64,000 nucleotides of DNA from Phenylobacterium sp. LH3H17 (GCF_024298925.1 NZ_CP101283.1:3229001-3293000); one strand, 5' to 3'. Shown: positions 46,317-56,545, counted from the first letter of the stretch. Numbers and translations are program-made. The notes: generated from the sequence alone by a model not told the origin.

Positions 46317-46697
46317 TCAGGCGGCCAGCCGCCGCCAGACCTCACGGTCGGTCGAGACGGTGTCCAGCCGGCCCTCGGCCTGGCGGTCGCACAGCCCGGT
46401 CATGGTGTCGGCGCCGATGGTGGCGACCCGGAACATCACCTCGTCGGAATCGCAGCCGTAGCGCGGCGACACGAACAGGGCCGCGTTGACCCGGGGCGCC
46501 CGGGCGATGATCAGGGTGGCCAGGCGGCAGGCCCGGTCGGGCCGGCTGACATGCAGCAGCGGGTTCTCGGCGAACAGCTCGCAGCCCAGCTTGCCGACGG
46601 CCTCGAACGACAGGGACTGGAAACGGCGGGCCGCCATCTGGGGCGACAACCTGACGCCGCTGAGGTTGAGGACCACGTCGTTCATCAAAAACAGCAT
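46317..46697 (-). CDS. conserved small protein of unknown function
   Basis: A protein of about 126 residues, predicted mixed alpha/beta and soluble, with no recognised domain. It contains SPQMAARRFQSLSFEAVGKLG near residues 18-38 and four or five cysteines spread over the length, without a metal-binding pattern. Two close in-frame ATG codons (46697 and 46685) are possible starts; neither has a good ribosome site, so the start is uncertain. It lies between prfC and the DUF1491 gene, all on the minus strand. Confidence 0.55.
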   Translation of the reverse strand: MLFLMNDVVLNLSGVRLSPQMAARRFQSLSFEAVGKLGCELFAENPLLHVSRPDRACRLATLIIARAPRVNAALFVSPRYGCDSDEVMFRVATIGADTMTGLCDRQAEGRLDTVSTDREVWRRLAA

Positions 46698-46782
46698 GCA
46701 GGCGCCGCGTCTCGTCTTGGGGGACGCGACGATTGGCACGCAGAGGCTTTCAGCGCGGTTGAAGAAGGCGGTGAATGGGCCG

Positions 46783-47115
46783 CTAACCCTGCTCGACGGG
46801 CTCGGTCAGGAAGTGGCGGCCCTCGCGATCGTCGATCTCCACCACCCAGATGTCGGGATCGATGCGGGCGGCGCGCTCGATGTAGCGATCCAGTTCCGGC
46901 TCCTGGTCGGAGAGCGACGGCTGCATCCAGACCCGCTCGCCGTCGCCACGGGTGGCCTCGGCATATAGGCGGGTCGTGCCCTGGGCCCGGTTCAACACCT
47001 TGACCAGCACGCTGCCGGCCCGCGCGTCGCCCTTGCGCGCGACCACCGCGAAGCCGCCGCCGAGCTCGGTCCTGCGGATCAGGGCCGCGACCCAGATATC
47101 GGTGGAAAGCAGCAT
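46783..47115 (-). CDS. DUF1491 family protein
   Basis: A 110-residue soluble protein. The DUF1491 hallmarks are an N-terminal STDIWVAALIRRTELGG, ARAGSVLVKVLNR, and the near-invariant C-terminal block ELDRYIERAARIDPDIWVVE with DREGRHFL. The family is found almost only in alphaproteobacteria and has no known function. It is divergent from a secreted protein gene across 83 bases. Confidence 0.88.
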   Translation of the reverse strand: MLLSTDIWVAALIRRTELGGGFAVVARKGDARAGSVLVKVLNRAQGTTRLYAEATRGDGERVWMQPSLSDQEPELDRYIERAARIDPDIWVVEIDDREGRHFLTEPVEQG

Positions 47116-47198
47116 GTCTGGTCTCGATAACGGAACGGAAAGGCCAAGCCGGTAGGCTTTGCCCGAGTTCTCGAACCTATACGAGAAAAGCAGGAACC

Positions 47199-48112
47199 AT
47201 GACGAGACCGCGCAGAACCGCGCAGCTCGCCGGGTGTGGATGGGTGGGGCTGACGCTGGCCGCGACGATCGTCGCGGCGCCGGGCGTCGCGACGGCGGGG
47301 GCTGTCGACCTCTTCTACGAACGCACGGTGATGACCGCAGCCGACAGCCGCTGCGGCCTGTTCGACGCCCCGACCGGCGCCGCCCTGGCCGCGGGCCAGG
47401 CCCAGGCGCGCGGCGCCGTGCTGCGCGCCGGGACCGACCGCGCGACGCTCAAGGCCGTGGAAAGCCGCGCCCGTCAGAAGGCGGCCCTGACCCCCTGCGA
47501 TTCCGACGATCTCAACCTGGCCGCGGCGCGGGTGCGCCAGGCCTTCGAGGGCTACGCCCAGCTCAGCCGGATGAACTATCCCGGCGACTACGCCCCGTGG
47601 CTGGCCGACCGCGCCAGCGGCGAGACCGCCCGCTGGCGGCTCCAGCAGTCGGTGAGCTTCGGCTGGAACCGCATGGTGTTCGGCCTGGCCGGGCGCGACG
47701 GGGCCAACGCCCTGTTGGCGGTCGCGAGTTTCCCCGACAACCAGCAGCCCTACGCCGCGCGGCTGCTGATGCGCGACGCCGACCTGACCCTGGGTCCCTA
47801 CCTGGACCACCGCGGCGAGGCCATCGGCCGCCTGCCCCTGGCGCGGCGCCTGCCGCCCGCGGCCGCCCAGACCGCCTATGCCGCCGAGGCGCGCAGCAGC
47901 GCCGGGCGCGACCTGCTGCCCAAGGAGGTCAGGTCGGGCTGGGCCTTCCGTTTCCCGGCCAAGGCGGCCGCGGCCCTGGCCGCGCTCGACCCCCGCGAGG
48001 CCGTGGCCGTGGAGTTCCTGTTCGCCGACGGCCAGGGCGAGAGCGTGCGACGGGCCTATGTCGAGGTCGGCGACTTCGCCGCGGGCCGCGCCTTCCTGAA
48101 GGTCGCCGCCCG

Positions 48113-48116
<4 letters not shown>
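47199..48116 (+). CDS. exported protein of unknown function
   Basis: A 305-residue protein with a signal peptide or N-terminal anchor (about 14-34, GWVGLTLAATIVAAPGVATAG). The mature part has two cysteines (Cys51 and Cys105 approximately) that could form a disulfide, a helical segment QAQARGAVLRAGTDRATLKAVE, and a C-terminal beta-rich half with a repeated FPAKAAAALAALDPREAVAVEF section. I recognise no family. It has codon use typical of the window. Its stop overlaps that of divJ by four bases (TTAG). Confidence 0.68.
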
Positions 48117-49777
<1,661 letters not shown>

Positions 49778-49977
49778 GGTGTTGCGCTACGCCTCTCGAA
49801 ACGAACCAGGATCTCTGGAAACAATGACCGGCCGGGACATTAGCCTCGTGCTTGTGTCCCCGCGAGGGCGCTCGCGTGAGGCGCGACCAGGCAAATGCAT
49901 GATCTTCCACAGAAACGAAATCGTAAGCGCATGAGCCTAGCCTTGGCGTCTCCTGCCATCGAGGCGTTCGGTTTCCC

Positions 49978-50757
49978 ATGGCCCAGGCGGCTTTCCTTCC
50001 CAGCGACCCGACGGAACCGCCCGAATCGCCGCGCCTGAGCCCCCGCGCGCGGCGCGAGGCGGCCCTGGACGAGACCAAGCGATCCTTCCTGCGCATGGTC
50101 AGCCACGAACTGCGCACCCCGCTGAACTCGATCCTGGGCTTCTCCGAGATCATCGCCTCGGAGCTGTACGGCCCGCTGGGCGCCCCGCAGTACAAGGAAT
50201 ACGCCGGGATCATCCGCACCAGCGGCAACCGGCTGCTGAAGCTGGTCAACCAGATCCTTGAGATCGCGCGGCTGGAAGGCCGGGCCATGGACATGGACCT
50301 GCGGTCCGAGGCCCTCGACCATGCCTTGGACGACGTGCTGGACGGCCTTCGCGAGGAGATCGCCGCCCGCCGGACCCGGATCGTGATCGAGGACCAGGGC
50401 GGCCTGCCTTCGGTCACCGCCGACGCGCGGGGCCTGCGCACCGTGCTGACCAACCTGATCCAGAACGCGGTGGCCTTCGGGCCCGAGGACGCCACGGTGC
50501 GGATTTGCGCCGTCCCGCACGGCGGCGATGTTGAGATCCATGTGTCCGACAACGGCCCGGGCGTCGATCCCGCCGACCTTTCGCGCCTGCTGCGGCCCTT
50601 CGAGCAGGGTGATAGCGCGTTGACCCGCCGCAGCGAGGGCGCCGGCCTGGGCCTGCCGATCGTCGACCTGCTGTGCCTGGCCATGGCCGGCCGGCTGAAG
50701 CTGCAATCGACCCCCGGCGAGGGCCTGACCGCCACCGTCCGGTTGCCCGTCGGCTGA
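49978..50757 (+). CDS. soluble histidine kinase with DivJ/PleC-like core
   Basis: A 259-residue protein that is only a kinase core: His43 (MVSHELRTPLNSILGFSE), a two-helix dimerisation domain (YGPLGAPQYKEYAGIIRTSG, QILEIARLEGR) and HATPase_c (NLIQNAVAFGPED, DNGPGVDPAD, EGAGLGLPIVDLL). There is no membrane segment, no PAS domain and no receiver; the first 25 residues are Pro/Ala-rich. Its H-box and dimerisation helices are close to those of DivJ and PleC, so it may act on DivK/PleD-type receivers. It diverges from divJ with 200 bases between. From memory a similar kinase (CC_1062) sits beside divJ in Caulobacter, but I cannot verify orthology. Confidence 0.82.
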   Translation: MAQAAFLPSDPTEPPESPRLSPRARREAALDETKRSFLRMVSHELRTPLNSILGFSEIIASELYGPLGAPQYKEYAGIIRTSGNRLLKLVNQILEIARLEGRAMDMDLRSEALDHALDDVLDGLREEIAARRTRIVIEDQGGLPSVTADARGLRTVLTNLIQNAVAFGPEDATVRICAVPHGGDVEIHVSDNGPGVDPADLSRLLRPFEQGDSALTRRSEGAGLGLPIVDLLCLAMAGRLKLQSTPGEGLTATVRLPVG

Positions 50758-50802
50758 ACACCGGTTGCGTCTCGGGTCAGGGGTCCCTAAGTCGCCGGTG
50801 AC

Positions 50803-51231
50803 ATGACCGACATCGATCACGACCTAGACGACCTGGCCCAGGAGTTCGACCTGCTGGGAGACTGGGAAGAGCGCTATCGCTACGTGATCGACCTGGGCCG
50901 CGAGCTGGCTCCGCTCACCGACGCCGAGCGCAACGACGCCAACAAGGTGCGCGGATGCGCCAGCCAGGTCTGGCTGGTCACCGAACCCCAGGCGGACGGC
51001 ACGGTGAACTTCCGCGGCGATTCCGACGCCCACATCGTGCGCGGCCTGATCGCCGTGCTGCTGCGGCTCTATTCGGGGCGGCCGCCCCAGGTCATCCTCG
51101 ACTTCGACGCCAAGGCGGCCTTCGACAAGCTGGGCCTGAGCGGGCACCTGTCGGCGCAGCGGTCGAACGGACTGGCCTCGATGGTGGGACGGGTGCGCCG
51201 CGACGCCGAGGCGTTGGCGGCGGCGGCCTAG
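50803..51231 (+). CDS. sufE: SufE-like sulfur acceptor protein
   Basis: A 142-residue protein with the SufE fold. The active cysteine is Cys52 in KVRGCASQVW (about 48-57), which takes persulfide sulfur from the cysteine desulfurase SufS for iron-sulfur cluster assembly. Further family marks are LGDWEERYRYVIDLGREL (about 18-35) and the C-terminal LSAQRSNGLASMVGRVR. It is not next to other suf genes, which is common for SufE in this group. Its stop overlaps the stop of the PAS_5 gene in CTAG. Confidence 0.9.
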   Translation: MTDIDHDLDDLAQEFDLLGDWEERYRYVIDLGRELAPLTDAERNDANKVRGCASQVWLVTEPQADGTVNFRGDSDAHIVRGLIAVLLRLYSGRPPQVILDFDAKAAFDKLGLSGHLSAQRSNGLASMVGRVRRDAEALAAAA

Positions 51232-51716
51232 GCGGCTCTAATCCCGCTGATGGTGTCGCCCTGGACCCCGACCACGGCGTCGTAGCCCATGATCATGTCG
51301 ACGTCCTTGCCGTTGGTGGCCAGGGGCAGGCGCAGCCAAAGGATCGACAGGTGCGCTGCGCCGCGCCAGGCAAGGTTGTGCACGCCCACGGCCGGGCGGC
51401 GGTCGTGGACCAGCTTGGTCAGCTCCGTGCGCCAATATTCAGCGGCCGTCGAATTATAGACCTCGGTCAGGCTGCGGCCGGTGATCTCACGGCCATAGAC
51501 GCTGTAGAGGCCGGTCCCGGCCAGGCGCAGGCGGAAGTCCAGGGGATCGCGCCGCACGTCGATAAGGCTGACGGTGGGAAGCAGGCGCTTGAAGTCCTCG
51601 GGGCGGATATCGCCGCGGCCGGGCAGTTGCGGCCCATGTCGCAGCCCCGACCAATAGGCATAGAGTTCTTCATGTGCGCGGGCGGCCGCCGCGGAAGCTC
51701 CTATCTGTGCGGCCAT
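51228..51716 (-). CDS. PAS_5-domain protein (MopJ-like class)
   Basis: A 162-residue protein consisting of one PAS domain of the alphaproteobacterial PAS_5 family (PF07310 pattern): AYWSGLRHGPQLPGRGDI (about 20-37), FKRLLPTVSLIDVRR, FRLRLAGTGLYSVYGREITG and a C-terminal strand MIMGYDAVVG. No output domain. In Caulobacter, MopJ is a single-domain protein of this class that influences DivJ and DivL at the pole; whether this is MopJ or a paralogue cannot be decided here. The start at 51716 has AAGGA upstream. The promoter region carries four GANTC sites within 58 bases, suggesting methylation-dependent timing. Confidence 0.72.
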   Translation of the reverse strand: MAAQIGASAAAARAHEELYAYWSGLRHGPQLPGRGDIRPEDFKRLLPTVSLIDVRRDPLDFRLRLAGTGLYSVYGREITGRSLTEVYNSTAAEYWRTELTKLVHDRRPAVGVHNLAWRGAAHLSILWLRLPLATNGKDVDMIMGYDAVVGVQGDTISGIRAA

Positions 51717-51721
51717 ATTCA

Positions 51722-51779
51722 GATTCCTTAACAACCCCTTGGAATCGCGACGAATCACTTATCGCCCACCCGGTGATTC
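51722..51779. promoter_or_regulatory. cluster of four GANTC sites upstream of the PAS_5 gene
   Basis: GATTC 51722-51726, GAATC 51742-51746, GAATC 51752-51756 and GATTC 51775-51779 lie just upstream of the PAS_5 start at 51716. Two more sites are at 51868-51872 and 51920-51924. This is the densest GANTC group I found in the window and fits CcrM/GcrA control. Confidence 0.55.
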
Positions 51780-51887
51780 ACCGGCAAGTGGAAAACGGGG
51801 GGTGCGACGAGAAATCAGGCGAAAAGGTGGCGAAGCCGTCCCCGGGGCGCTTCCCCGCCGCGCCCTGGATTCCGGGACGCGCAAATG

Positions 51888-51915
51888 AAAACGCCCGCCG
51901 GTGGGCGGGCGTTTC
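51888..51915 (-). terminator. intrinsic terminator of mucR
   Basis: AAACGCCCGCC (51889-51899) and GGCGGGCGTTT (51904-51914) make a perfect 11-bp stem with a 4-base loop. On the minus strand the stem ends in a TTTTCATTT tract, 26 bases past the mucR stop. Confidence 0.85.
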
Positions 51916-51940
51916 CAGGGAATCGAACTTATTTCGAAAC

Positions 51941-52366
51941 CTACTTGCTGGCCCGCTTGCGCGGAGCCTGGCGGCCGCCCTGGCCCAGGCCCATCTGCTT
52001 GGCCAGGTCCGAGCGCGCCTTGGCGTAGTTCGGGGCGACCATCGGATAATCCTTCGGCAGGCCCCACTTGGCCCGGTATTCCTCCGGGCTCATATTGTAC
52101 TTCGTGCGCAGGTGGCGCTTCAGCGACTTGAACTTGCGCCCGTCTTCCAGACAAACAAGGTGATCCGGCGTGATCGACCGGCGCACGGGAACCGCAGGTT
52201 CCTTCGGCGCGGCTTCTTGAACGTCGGAACCCGAGGAAATCCCCGCCAGAGCGCGGTGGACGCTTTGGATGAGATTGGGAAGATCCGCCGCTGTGACCGA
52301 ATTGTTTCCGACGTAAGCGGATACAATATCCGCCGTCATCTCAATGACTTCCGATTTCTCGTCCAT
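51941..52366 (-). CDS. mucR: MucR/Ros-type transcriptional regulator
   Basis: A 141-residue regulator of the MucR/Ros family. The N-terminal oligomerisation segment is EMTADIVSAYVGNNSV and the C-terminal DNA-binding core is HLVCLEDGRKFKSLKRHL followed by YNMSPEEYRAKWGLP and YPMVAPNYA. The Ros zinc ligands Cys-x2-Cys and His/His are altered: the second Cys is Asp (CLED) and the last His is replaced near KYNM, as in MucR proteins that fold with other or no metal ligands. MucR silences AT-rich promoters; in Caulobacter, MucR1/2 act with CtrA. The start at 52366 (MDEKSEVIEM) matches family members; a longer version from 52429 is less likely. A good intrinsic terminator follows. Confidence 0.92.
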   Translation of the reverse strand: MDEKSEVIEMTADIVSAYVGNNSVTAADLPNLIQSVHRALAGISSGSDVQEAAPKEPAVPVRRSITPDHLVCLEDGRKFKSLKRHLRTKYNMSPEEYRAKWGLPKDYPMVAPNYAKARSDLAKQMGLGQGGRQAPRKRASK

Positions 52367-52495
52367 TTTTCTCGGTTCCGTGAGTGCGTTGCACAATTTG
52401 GGGGATGACCGATTCACGACATCAGTCATGGCGTGAATATATCGGTCTTGCACCAAGCACAAGGCTGGAACTCAGATGAGCGATTGAACGAACGC

Positions 52496-52515
52496 GTTCT
52501 CTGTCATTAGAGAAC
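52496..52515. promoter_or_regulatory. inverted repeat upstream of mucR
   Basis: GTTCTCT (52496-52502) and AGAGAAC (52509-52515) are perfect arms with a 6-base centre, 130 bases before the mucR start within the 220-base gap to the DUF2336 gene. There is no T tract, so an operator is more likely than a terminator. The binding protein is unknown. Confidence 0.4.
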
Positions 52516-52586
52516 TGCTGCGCCGCACCAACCGGTTGCAGGCACAACCGCGAAGACGTAACTCGCTCATTGCGCGAACGCCAAGA

Positions 52587-53810
52587 TTAGCGGCCAAATT
52601 CCTTTGACAGCGCCAGCATGGCGGCCCTTTGGGGAGCTGAGTATTCGTCGACGCCGTCTACGTCACCGTCACGAATTGCCTTGAGCAGGGCCGGTGTAAG
52701 CGCCGAAGTCAGCGACCAGTTCCAGTAACGCAGAACGGTTTGCGCCCGGTCGACCGCGATCATGTCGTAGGTTGTCATCACCCGCTCGAGCGCCTGCGAC
52801 AATGCGCCGCTGTCTTCGGTCTCCGGACGCTTCAACCCGCGCCAGAGCGCGCGCAGGGCTTGACGCGGCAGGCCGGTGGCCTTGCACAGGATCGCCAGAG
52901 GCTCGCCGCCGGGATCGGTGAAGATCTTGGCGCCGGTCATGGGCTTGAGCCCGGAGAGATACGAAATCTCCTCGGCGATCTCGCGGGTGAGGCCGTCCTG
53001 AGCCGCGGCCACGGCGGCCTCCAGGCTGTCGAACGGACTCTTGTCTATGGCCGCGCGGTTGCGCTGGCGCCGCTCGATGAACTGCAGCGCCTTGCGCGAC
53101 AGCGGGTCCTGCCAGCCCTCGGCGGCGGCGAGCGCGAAGATGTCCCCCGTCGCCTCCTGCAACACCTCGCGACTGACCGCGAACCGCTGGAGGATCGTGC
53201 GGCGGGTCTCGGCGTCCGCCCACCAGAACAGCACATAGGCGTGGGCGGGCCGCAGTTCGGAGCGCCGCAGCAGGGCCGCGGTGAGCCGCGCATCTCCGCG
53301 GGTCAGGGCCACGATCGCCTCGATCGCGGCGTTGGAGAGCCGGGCGAGGTCGTTCTTCAGCAGGCATTCGATGACGATGATCTCGCCGAACTCGATCAGG
53401 ACGTCGCAGACCACCTCGTTCACGCCGCGCCGAAGGGCGACCAGCCGGCGATGCTCTAGGTCGGTCAGGCGGATGCAGTCCAGCAGGTCGGCGTCCGAAA
53501 GCGAAGGACACTCGACCAGGAGCTCCTCGGCCACGTCCACGTGGTCGCGCAGCAGCAAGCGCACCAGGCTGGCGGGGATCTCGGAGAGGGTGGCCAGGCG
53601 GCGCGCCACCTTCTTGCGCTCTTCCGGCTCGGCCTCGCGCAGCATGTCCACCAGCAGGTCGGCGGTCATGGAGCGCTCGAAGGCGTTCACCCGCGAACTC
53701 GGCAGGCAAACGACATCGGCCATCCGCTTCAGCAGGGCGGCGCGCGCGCGGAAGGCCTGCGCGGCGTCGGAGGCAGGATCTTGCTCGGAAGAGGAGGCGG
53801 CCTGGTTCAT
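52587..53810 (-). CDS. DUF2336 protein
   Basis: A 407-residue helical solenoid protein of the DUF2336 type. Signature-like segments are RSMTADLLVDMLREAEPEERKKVARRLA (quoted in part: about residues 46-73), VDVAEELLVECPSLSDADLLD, and IRLTDLEHRRLVALRRGVNE, with repeated two-helix units through residue 330. No transmembrane segment or catalytic motif. The C-terminal portion (DRAQTVLRYWNWSLT) resembles the end of the other DUF2336 protein in this window at 41.9 kb (ERTIRFWRLRR-like), so they are distant paralogues. It lies upstream of mucR on the same strand with a 220-base gap. Confidence 0.8.
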   Translation of the reverse strand: MNQAASSSEQDPASDAAQAFRARAALLKRMADVVCLPSSRVNAFERSMTADLLVDMLREAEPEERKKVARRLATLSEIPASLVRLLLRDHVDVAEELLVECPSLSDADLLDCIRLTDLEHRRLVALRRGVNEVVCDVLIEFGEIIVIECLLKNDLARLSNAAIEAIVALTRGDARLTAALLRRSELRPAHAYVLFWWADAETRRTILQRFAVSREVLQEATGDIFALAAAEGWQDPLSRKALQFIERRQRNRAAIDKSPFDSLEAAVAAAQDGLTREIAEEISYLSGLKPMTGAKIFTDPGGEPLAILCKATGLPRQALRALWRGLKRPETEDSGALSQALERVMTTYDMIAVDRAQTVLRYWNWSLTSALTPALLKAIRDGDVDGVDEYSAPQRAAMLALSKEFGR

Positions 53811-53869
53811 GGATCGAGCCGATGACGAATCGAACGCGATCAGACCATAGCCTGCTTAACCGGCGGTGA

Positions 53870-54754
53870 TCAGCGGAACTGGGGCGGGTCCCAATCGGGC
53901 CAGATGTCCGGCAGGTCGGAGGAGACCTTGTTCGGGAAGGCCGGGGGCCGCTTCTCCAGGAACGACATAACCCCTTCGCGGGCGTCGGCCATGGCGCCGC
54001 GGATCTGGATGCCGCGGCTGTCTGCGCGGTGAGCCTCCATGGGATGCGAGGCCCCGGCCATGCGCCAGATGAGCTGGCGGGTGATGGCGATGGAGACCGG
54101 GGCGGTGTTCTCGGCGATCTCCCGGGCCAGGGCCTTGGCCGCCGGCAGAAGGTCCTCGGGGGCGTGCAAGGAGCGGACGAGGCCACGATCGAGGGCTTCC
54201 TGGGCCGGGAAGACCCGGCCCGTATAGCACCACTCGAGGGCGGTCTGGACGCCCACCAGCTTGGGCAGGAACCAGGAGGACGCCGCCTCGGGATTGAGCC
54301 CGCGGCGGGCGAACACCAGACCGAACCGCGCCTCCGTCGAGGCCATGCGAATGTCCATGGCCAGTTGCATGGTCACCCCGATCCCCACGGCCGGTCCGTT
54401 CACAGCGGCGATCACCGGCTTCAGGCTCTCATAGATGCGCAGGGTCACCAGGCCGCCGCCGTCACGCTGCACGCCCTCGCGGGTGCGGGCCGCCTTGTCC
54501 TCGCCGCCGCGCGCCTCGTAGTCGAAGGTCTCGGCGCCGGCCGACAGGTCGGCCCCGGCGCAGAAGCCGCGCCCCGCCCCGGTGACGATCACCGCCTTTA
54601 TCGCGTCGTCGGCGTCGGTGACGTCGAAGGCCGCGATCATGTCCTTCATCATCTGAGTGTTGAAGGCGTTCAGCTTCTCCGGCCGATTGAGGGTCAGGAT
54701 CGCGACGCCGTCCTCGACCTCGAGTTTCAGGGTTTCGAAAGTCTGGGCCGCCAT
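53870..54754 (-). CDS. enoyl-CoA hydratase/isomerase (crotonase) family protein
   Basis: A 294-residue crotonase. Oxyanion-hole segments are VTGAGRGFCAGADLSAG (about 60-76) and NGPAVGIGVTMQLAMD (about 118-133). The first catalytic Glu position of true hydratases and the second Glu are not both obvious: the ARFGLVFARRGLNPEAASSW stretch has the Glu in NPEAA, as in 2-enoyl-CoA hydratases or isomerases. The substrate is unknown. The start at 54754 has GAGGGAGAACGAG. It diverges from an acyl-CoA synthetase gene around a perfect palindrome, so both are probably under one repressor. In the longer ORF the upstream codons overlap the divergent gene. Confidence 0.87.
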   Translation of the reverse strand: MAAQTFETLKLEVEDGVAILTLNRPEKLNAFNTQMMKDMIAAFDVTDADDAIKAVIVTGAGRGFCAGADLSAGAETFDYEARGGEDKAARTREGVQRDGGGLVTLRIYESLKPVIAAVNGPAVGIGVTMQLAMDIRMASTEARFGLVFARRGLNPEAASSWFLPKLVGVQTALEWCYTGRVFPAQEALDRGLVRSLHAPEDLLPAAKALAREIAENTAPVSIAITRQLIWRMAGASHPMEAHRADSRGIQIRGAMADAREGVMSFLEKRPPAFPNKVSSDLPDIWPDWDPPQFR

Positions 54755-54788
54755 CTCGTTCTCCCTCGCGATTTTCCGCATTTCGATC

Positions 54789-54813
54789 CGCTTGACGGAC
54801 GGTCCGTCAAGCG
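54789..54813. promoter_or_regulatory. 25-base perfect palindrome, probable TetR-type operator
   Basis: Arms CGCTTGACGGAC (54789-54800) and GTCCGTCAAGCG (54802-54813) flank a single central G. The site lies between divergent crotonase and acyl-CoA synthetase genes and includes TTGACG -35-like hexamers on both strands, so one bound repressor could block both promoters. The pattern resembles operators of TetR-family fatty-acid regulators. Confidence 0.75.
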
Positions 54814-54898
54814 CCGCATATGCACCTGAACAACGATAAGTTTGGGAGGACGGCCAAGGCGCGGCGACACGCGTCCGGCCGCCGTGAGGAAGAACACA

Positions 54899-56437
54899 AT
54901 GCATCCGGCCACACACGCCAAGACCCATCCCGACCGCGCCGCCTACATCATGGCCGGGTCCGGCGAGACGGTGACCTACAAGGAGCTGGACGAACGGTCC
55001 AACCAGGGCGCGCACCTGTTCCGGTCCATGGGCCTGAAGGCCGGCGACGTGATCGCCATCTTGCTGGAGAACCACCCGCGGTTCTTCGAGATCACCTGGG
55101 CGGCCCAGCGCTGCGGCCTCTACTACGCCTGCGTCTCGTCCAAGCTCACCTCCGGCGAGATCGAGTACATCATGAAGGACTGCGAGGCGCAGGTGCTGAT
55201 CACCTCCGCCGGGGTCGGTCCCGTGGTCGACGAGCTGCCCGCCCTGCTACCTGGAGTGAAGCTGTTCATGGTGGGCGACGCGCGGCCGCCCTACGAGAGC
55301 TTCGAGGCCGCCCGCGCGCCGATGCCGACCACCCCCATCGCCGACGAAAGTGCCGGCGCCGACATGCTCTATTCGTCGGGCACCACCGGCCGGCCCAAGG
55401 GCATCAAGCCGCCGCTGACCGGAGCGGCCATCGACGCCCCCAGTCCCCTGGCGATGATGGCCCAGGGCCTGTTCGGTTTCCGCGACGACAGCATCTACCT
55501 GTCCCCGGCCCCGCTCTATCACGCCGCCCCGCTGCGCTGGTGCATGAGCATCCACCGCCTTGGCGGCACGGTGGTGCAGATGGAGAAGTTCGATCCCGAG
55601 GACGCCCTGCGGCAGATCGAAAAGCACAAGATCGACGTCGGCCAGTTCGTTCCGACCCATTTCGTGCGGATGCTGAAGCTGCCGCCGGAGGTCCGTGCGC
55701 GTTACGACGTCTCGTCCATCCGCTCGGCGGTGCACGCCGCGGCCCCCTGCCCCATCCCGGTGAAGGAGCAGATGATCTCCTGGTGGGGTCCGGTGATCCA
55801 CGAGTACTACGCCGGCAGCGAGGGCAATGGCTTCTGCTATATCGGCCCGCATGACTGGCTGACCCACAAGGGTTCGGTGGGCAAGGCGGCGACCGCCGAA
55901 CTGCACATCGTCGGCGAGGACGGCGAGGAGGTGCCTGCGCGCACCGAGGGCACGGTCTATTTCGGCGGCGGCGCGCCGCTGACCTACCACAACGCTCCCG
56001 AGAAGATCGCCGAGAACACCAACAAGTACGGCTGGACGACGCTGGGCGATGTGGGCTGGGTGGACGAGGAGGGCTTCCTCTACCTCACCGACCGCAAGAG
56101 CTTCATGATCATCTCGGGCGGGGTGAACATCTATCCGCAGGAGCTCGAAAACCTGCTGATCACCCACCCCAAGGTCGCCGACGCCGCCGTGGTCGGCGCG
56201 CCGCACGAGGAGATGGGCGAGCAGGTCGTGGCGGTGATCCAGCCCATGGACTGGGCCACGGCCGGGGAAGACCTCAAGGCCGAACTGGCCGCCTTCTGCC
56301 GGGCCAATCTCAGCCACGTGAAGTCGCCGCGGGTGATCGACTTCATGCAGGAGCTGCCGCGCCATCCCACGGGCAAGCTCTACAAGCGGCTGATCCGCGA
56401 CGCCTATTGGGGCAAGGAAGGCTCCAAGATCGTCTAG
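54899..56437 (+). CDS. acyl-CoA synthetase (AMP-forming, ANL superfamily)
   Basis: A 512-residue adenylate-forming enzyme that activates a carboxylic acid with ATP and CoA. The P-loop is YSSGTTGRPKG (about 159-169), with A5 EYYAGSEGNG (about 303-312), the A7/A8 segments LGDVGWVDEEGFLYLTDR and GGVNIYPQELE, and catalytic Lys in PTGKLYKR near the C-terminus. The fold and length match short fatty or aromatic acyl-CoA ligases. The start at 54899 has GTGAGGAAG upstream. It is divergent from the crotonase gene across a likely TetR operator, so it probably feeds the same degradation route; the substrate is unknown. Confidence 0.9.
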   Translation: MHPATHAKTHPDRAAYIMAGSGETVTYKELDERSNQGAHLFRSMGLKAGDVIAILLENHPRFFEITWAAQRCGLYYACVSSKLTSGEIEYIMKDCEAQVLITSAGVGPVVDELPALLPGVKLFMVGDARPPYESFEAARAPMPTTPIADESAGADMLYSSGTTGRPKGIKPPLTGAAIDAPSPLAMMAQGLFGFRDDSIYLSPAPLYHAAPLRWCMSIHRLGGTVVQMEKFDPEDALRQIEKHKIDVGQFVPTHFVRMLKLPPEVRARYDVSSIRSAVHAAAPCPIPVKEQMISWWGPVIHEYYAGSEGNGFCYIGPHDWLTHKGSVGKAATAELHIVGEDGEEVPARTEGTVYFGGGAPLTYHNAPEKIAENTNKYGWTTLGDVGWVDEEGFLYLTDRKSFMIISGGVNIYPQELENLLITHPKVADAAVVGAPHEEMGEQVVAVIQPMDWATAGEDLKAELAAFCRANLSHVKSPRVIDFMQELPRHPTGKLYKRLIRDAYWGKEGSKIV

Positions 56438-56486
56438 GCCGCAGGCCCGCTCGGCCCCGACGGCGCGCCCCGGCGCGGGCCTGAGC

Positions 56487-56533
56487 TTGACGACAGGCGC
56501 GGCTCGGTACATAACCACTTAGTTCTAGAACTA
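56487..56533 (+). promoter_or_regulatory. arsR-operon promoter with overlapping palindromic operator
   Basis: A -35 TTGACG (56487-56492), 15-base spacer and TACATA (56508-56513) give a predicted start near 56520. There, TAGTTCTAGAACTA (56520-56533) is a perfect 14-base palindrome just before the arsR start. The overlap suggests autorepression and a very short or leaderless transcript. Confidence 0.55.
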
Positions 56534-56545
56534 GTGAGTTATGTA

